Below the pieces are notes generated by a model, which was not told where the DNA came from, ran no database searches, and saw only the letters and a program-made list of their open reading frames with translations. Of a DNA stretch of 64,000 bases, positions 61,404-64,000 are shown one piece after another (positions within the stretch are counted from its first letter, which is position 1; the number at the start of each line of letters is the position of its first letter). Made by a program: the position numbers and the translations under genes. Source of the stretch: Mycobacterium sp. Root135 (GTDB lineage Bacteria > Actinomycetota > Actinomycetes > Mycobacteriales > Mycobacteriaceae); NCBI RefSeq assembly GCF_001426545.1, contig NZ_LMEZ01000004.1:496001-560000 (forward strand), written 5' to 3'.

Positions 61404-61731
61404 CCGTCACCGTCTGAGTCGAGGTTTGAGTCGAGGTCTGGGTGTCGGTCTCGACGGACGTGCTCACCGACGGGGTCACCGACGGGGTGACCGTCTGGGT
61501 GTCGGTCTCGGTGTTGGTCACCGTGGCGGGCGCTTGAGTGCCGCTCGAGGAATGTTGGCGATGCGTCGTGCTGGTGGTAGTCGGGGCGGTGCTGGTCGTG
61601 GTGGTTGCGGTGGTCGACGGAGAGGTGGTGCCGGTGGACCCGCAGGCCACCGTCAGCGCACCCATGGCGACCGCAGCCGCCAGTCCAACCGTCGCGCTCA
61701 GGCGTCGAGAAGTATTGGTCACGAACGACAT
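61345..61731 (-). CDS. Thr/Ser-rich putative lipoprotein
   Basis: 128 residues: a signal peptide with lipobox (GLAAAVAMGALTVAC) and a low-complexity Thr/Ser/Val tail full of short repeats (TVTPSVTPSVSTSV; TSTQTSTQTVTVTP). The tail would be extended and possibly glycosylated on the cell surface. No known domain. ATG 61731 is taken because the signal starts there. The last 20 residues are encoded opposite the Rieske gene. Confidence 0.55.
   Translation of the reverse strand: MSFVTNTSRRLSATVGLAAAVAMGALTVACGSTGTTSPSTTATTTTSTAPTTTSTTHRQHSSSGTQAPATVTNTETDTQTVTPSVTPSVSTSVETDTQTSTQTSTQTVTVTPTRQQHDFGPGTNGQHG
61415..61488. repeat. short tandem 12-mers in the lipoprotein tail
   Basis: TGAGTCGAGGTT/C occurs twice in tandem at 61415-61438 and CACCGACGGGGT twice exactly at 61465-61488; the 17-mer TCTGGGTGTCGGTCTCG flanks the second pair. 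They keep the reading frame and encode TSTQ and VTPS repeats. Confidence 0.7.
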
Positions 61732-61794
61732 TCCTACGCACGCCAGCTGTGAGATCGCCTGAGACACGGTTGGGGATGGGCGTACCGTCTGCTG

Positions 61795-63231
61795 TCAACC
61801 GCGCGCGGGCACGCCGTTCGGACCCTCGGTCGACTGCGCGTAGGTGCCAACTGCAAAGGCCACCGCGGGACCGGTGACTGACAAGGTAGCCCTGTCGACG
61901 TTTGCGATGGTGTCGCCCCGCCGTTGATAGTTGGGGTCGAAGGCCACCCCCGCGGTTCCACCCCACAGCCGCGCCTGAGTCGCCGACTTGCGTTGTGACG
62001 ACCCGGTGGTGATGCCGCCGATCGGTATTCCGGCGCGCAGGAACGCGCTGTAGTCGCTCGCCAGGCCCAGAGGGAGATCGGCGGGCCGCACACCAGCGAG
62101 GTTGAGGTATCCGGCCAGCGTCCGTTCGACCCCGGCCGATCCTGCGGGCACCCGCGCGGCCGGAACGTCGGGGTTGGGTTGGCCGGACTGGTCGCCGTCG
62201 AGGGTGAAGTAGCCCGCGTTGGTCGAGCCGAGCAGGTCGAAGTCCAAATACATTGCGACGTCGTTCAACCCGGCGTCGCCGAGGCCCGCCACGTACTTGG
62301 TCGACCCCTGAAGTCCGGTTTGCTGGGCGCCCCAGAAGACGAACCGCACGGCGTTGGTGACCGTCGGCGAACTACCCAGTTGCGCCGCGGTTTCCAGTAC
62401 CGCGGCGACACCAGACCCGTTGTCGTTGAGGCCGGGACTGTCCATCGCCGAGTCGAGATGCGCTCCCGCCACGACGACGTTGTGCGGATCACCGGTCTTG
62501 GTCTGCGCCACAACGCTTCGCGACTTCACGACCGCGTTCTTGGCGTTGAGAGTGAGCCGAACGTCCGCAGTGGTGCGGCGCAGCGCCGCGTCGGCAGTCT
62601 CGTCGATGACCGCGACCGGCGACGTGAGCTGCTGGTAGTATCCCGGGGTGAACAAGCCTGCCGGACTGCCGTTTTCGTCGGGATCGCTCACGACCAGCAC
62701 GCCGACCGCACCCCGGCCAACGGCCGCGTTCTGCTTGTCGACCACCGAGCAGCCCTTGTCGTCGACGATCGCGAGTGCCCCGCGAACCTCGACCGAGCCG
62801 TATGCGGCGGCGGTACAGCCGGACGCCTTCTCCGGCCGCAGCGTGACGGCGCTGAGCCCGCCCGGCGCAGTGGTCACCAACGGCGACGCTTGGGTTACGG
62901 AGAAGCTGCGGCCCGAGACGACCAGGGTCGGCCGCCCCGGTGACGTCATGGCAAGCCGGTCGAACTCCGGCATTTCGACGTCGAAACCCTTGTCACGCAG
63001 CGTCTGAGCGACGTAGTCGACGCTTGCGTCGAAGCCAGGCGTCCCGTCGGCTCTGCTGTTCCCGTTGGCGGCGGCGACGTCCGACAACTTCTCCAGGTGC
63101 GCGTACATGCCGTCGGCGGTCACCTTGTCCGCCAGCTCGCGGGCGGAGAGAGCCGCTGGTGCAGTGGCTGTCGTCTGCGACGAGCAGCCGGCCACCAGCA
63201 GCAGGCATGCGGCGACCAGGACCGCCTTCAC
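61795..63231 (-). CDS. M28-family lipoprotein, probably catalytically inactive
   Basis: 478 residues with lipobox LLVAGC, an N-terminal region, a PA insert (about 125-235) and an M28 aminopeptidase domain. Ligands H258, D260, D270 and D332 are kept, but the catalytic/ligand Glu pair is replaced by Q303-Q304 (GAQQTGL) and the last metal histidine by Q436 (FDPNYQRRGD). The upstream paralog has all of them (WAAEEEGL; FDPNYHKSSD). It therefore looks like a pseudoenzyme that may bind but not cleave. GTG 63231 overlaps the paralog's stop. It is related to LpqL (Rv0418). Confidence 0.85.
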   Translation of the reverse strand: MKAVLVAACLLLVAGCSSQTTATAPAALSARELADKVTADGMYAHLEKLSDVAAANGNSRADGTPGFDASVDYVAQTLRDKGFDVEMPEFDRLAMTSPGRPTLVVSGRSFSVTQASPLVTTAPGGLSAVTLRPEKASGCTAAAYGSVEVRGALAIVDDKGCSVVDKQNAAVGRGAVGVLVVSDPDENGSPAGLFTPGYYQQLTSPVAVIDETADAALRRTTADVRLTLNAKNAVVKSRSVVAQTKTGDPHNVVVAGAHLDSAMDSPGLNDNGSGVAAVLETAAQLGSSPTVTNAVRFVFWGAQQTGLQGSTKYVAGLGDAGLNDVAMYLDFDLLGSTNAGYFTLDGDQSGQPNPDVPAARVPAGSAGVERTLAGYLNLAGVRPADLPLGLASDYSAFLRAGIPIGGITTGSSQRKSATQARLWGGTAGVAFDPNYQRRGDTIANVDRATLSVTGPAVAFAVGTYAQSTEGPNGVPARG

Positions 63232-64000
63232 GACCCCGACACCACGTGACGGGTGCGGTCTTCGCGGCCGGGGACGCCGTTGCGCCCGCCGTCGTCCTTG
63301 GCGTAGACGCCGATCGCGTAGGCGACGCCCTTGCCCTGGATGTCGAGTGAAGTGCGGTCGAGATGTTCGTAGGTGTCGGAGCTCTTGTGATAGTTCGGGT
63401 CGAACGGTTCGTCGGCCGCACCGCCCCAGAGCTTGGCTTCGTCGGCGCTCATCTTGTCCTCGGCGCCGGAGAACAACCCACCCGCGGGGATACCCGCCTG
63501 GGTGAAGCCGTCGTAGTCGGAGCGTCCGTCAAAGCTGGTGTCCCGCGGTTCCTTACCCGCCTCGTCCAGGTAGGCGGACAACAGGCGTTCGATGCCTGCC
63601 GATCCCTCCGGGACCCGTGGCACGTCGGGCGTGCGGGGTGCCGACTGGTCGCCGTCGTAGGTGAAGTAGCCGGGGTTCGGCGAGGCCAGCATGTCGAAGT
63701 TGAGGTAGAGCGCGATGTCCTTGAGCGCCTCGACGTCGAGGGTCTTGACGTACTCGGTGGACCCGACGAGACCCTCCTCCTCGGCCGCCCAGAACCCGAA
63801 CCGCACGGCGTTCTTGACGTCAGGCGAACTACCAAGTTGCACAGCAGTTTCCAGCACTGCTGCCACACCGGATCCGTTGTCGTTGATGCCGGGACCCTCT
63901 GGCACGCTGTCGAGGTGGGCGCCCGCCATGACGACGTTGTCGGTCGCCCCGGTCTTGGTCTGCGCGATCACGTTGCGGGTGTGGTCGACGCGAACACCGG
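63228..64000 (-). CDS. lpqL: M28-family aminopeptidase, C-terminal part (LpqL-like)
   Basis: The frame is open to the window edge, giving about 257 C-terminal residues of the zinc peptidase domain. All ligands expected in this part are present: AGAHLDSVPEGPGINDNGSG, AAEEEGL with catalytic and ligand glutamates, NFDMLAS, and DPNYHKSSDTYEHLD. It removes N-terminal amino acids from peptides outside the membrane. It is followed by an inactive-looking tandem copy. The M. tuberculosis homologue Rv0418 lies next to Rv0420c, which marks this as the right end of the 40-kb accessory segment. Confidence 0.85.
   Translation of the reverse strand, partial: GVRVDHTRNVIAQTKTGATDNVVMAGAHLDSVPEGPGINDNGSGVAAVLETAVQLGSSPDVKNAVRFGFWAAEEEGLVGSTEYVKTLDVEALKDIALYLNFDMLASPNPGYFTYDGDQSAPRTPDVPRVPEGSAGIERLLSAYLDEAGKEPRDTSFDGRSDYDGFTQAGIPAGGLFSGAEDKMSADEAKLWGGAADEPFDPNYHKSSDTYEHLDRTSLDIQGKGVAYAIGVYAKDDGGRNGVPGREDRTRHVVSGS

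Noticed and set aside
1..64000. CRISPR arrays, tRNA or rRNA genes, insertion sequences, integrases
   Set aside because: No regularly spaced repeats, no tRNA-like cloverleaf ends, and no transposase or recombinase motifs were found on reading both strands.

Overview
The window is high-GC actinobacterial DNA. Gene content and order point to a fast-growing environmental Mycobacterium (Mycolicibacterium). A conserved backbone matches, from memory of M. tuberculosis gene order, the block from psd (Rv0437c) down to lpqL (Rv0418): psd-pssA-AAA ATPase (1-3270), then lon-domain protein, GCS2 ligase, sodC, virR, DUF3263, def, GNAT, xthA (11510-17289), then thiD, a hydrolase and a septum-formation-domain protein (19350-21430), and finally M28 lipoprotein peptidases (61795-64000). 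No tRNA, rRNA, CRISPR array, integrase or insertion sequence was seen.

Accessory DNA breaks the backbone in three places. (1) 3273-11449 holds an SRPBCC gene, a complete Mrp cation/proton antiporter operon (mrpA with a fused B domain, then C-G) and a 13E12-type HNH gene with a LexA box. (2) 17298-19349 holds a 14-TM-class drug exporter and a TPP riboswitch directly in front of thiD, with no thiC. (3) About 40 kb (21473-61731) is catabolic and transport cargo: Baeyer-Villiger monooxygenase, polysaccharide deacetylase, amino-acid permease; a GntR-controlled split-transketolase pathway (25543-31259); a molybdate ABC transporter with two Mop-domain proteins (31253-34693); a secreted MsrB flanked by gene remnants (34694-35749); cyanase and NAD-formate dehydrogenase with a divergent LysR gene; MarR and an F420-type oxidoreductase; uracil permease; and two interleaved systems, a xylose operon (44301-50067) and a TetR-controlled amine/betaine-type catabolic and uptake system (41505-44290 and 49969-61403).

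The regulatory DNA is the most informative part. A palindrome of the type ACTGT-NN-ACAGT occurs once in front of the GntR gene and three times between the MHS transporter and the TIM-barrel gene, one copy sitting on a good -35/-10 promoter. A second palindrome, GACTGA-N4-TCAGTC, occurs at three widely separated promoters (42721, 53705, 57012), each time overlapping a TAGAYT -10 hexamer; it ties an acyl-CoA dehydrogenase, two flavin oxidoreductases, an aminotransferase and a polyamine-type ABC transporter into one probable TetR regulon, with a Rieske oxygenase at the end of the cluster carrying the bridging glutamate described for carnitine oxygenase CntA. A third, 30-bp element is shared by the xylF promoter and the xylA/ROK promoter region. 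Many start codons follow a TANNNT hexamer by exactly 6-7 bases, the geometry of leaderless mycobacterial transcripts, and this decided several start choices.

Two degraded genes not obvious from open reading frames were recognised by translation: a fasciclin (MPT70/MPT83-like) C-terminus at 34694-34789 and an MsrA core at 35492-35749, either side of an intact secreted msrB. One of the two tandem M28 peptidases has lost the catalytic glutamate and two metal ligands and is probably a pseudoenzyme.
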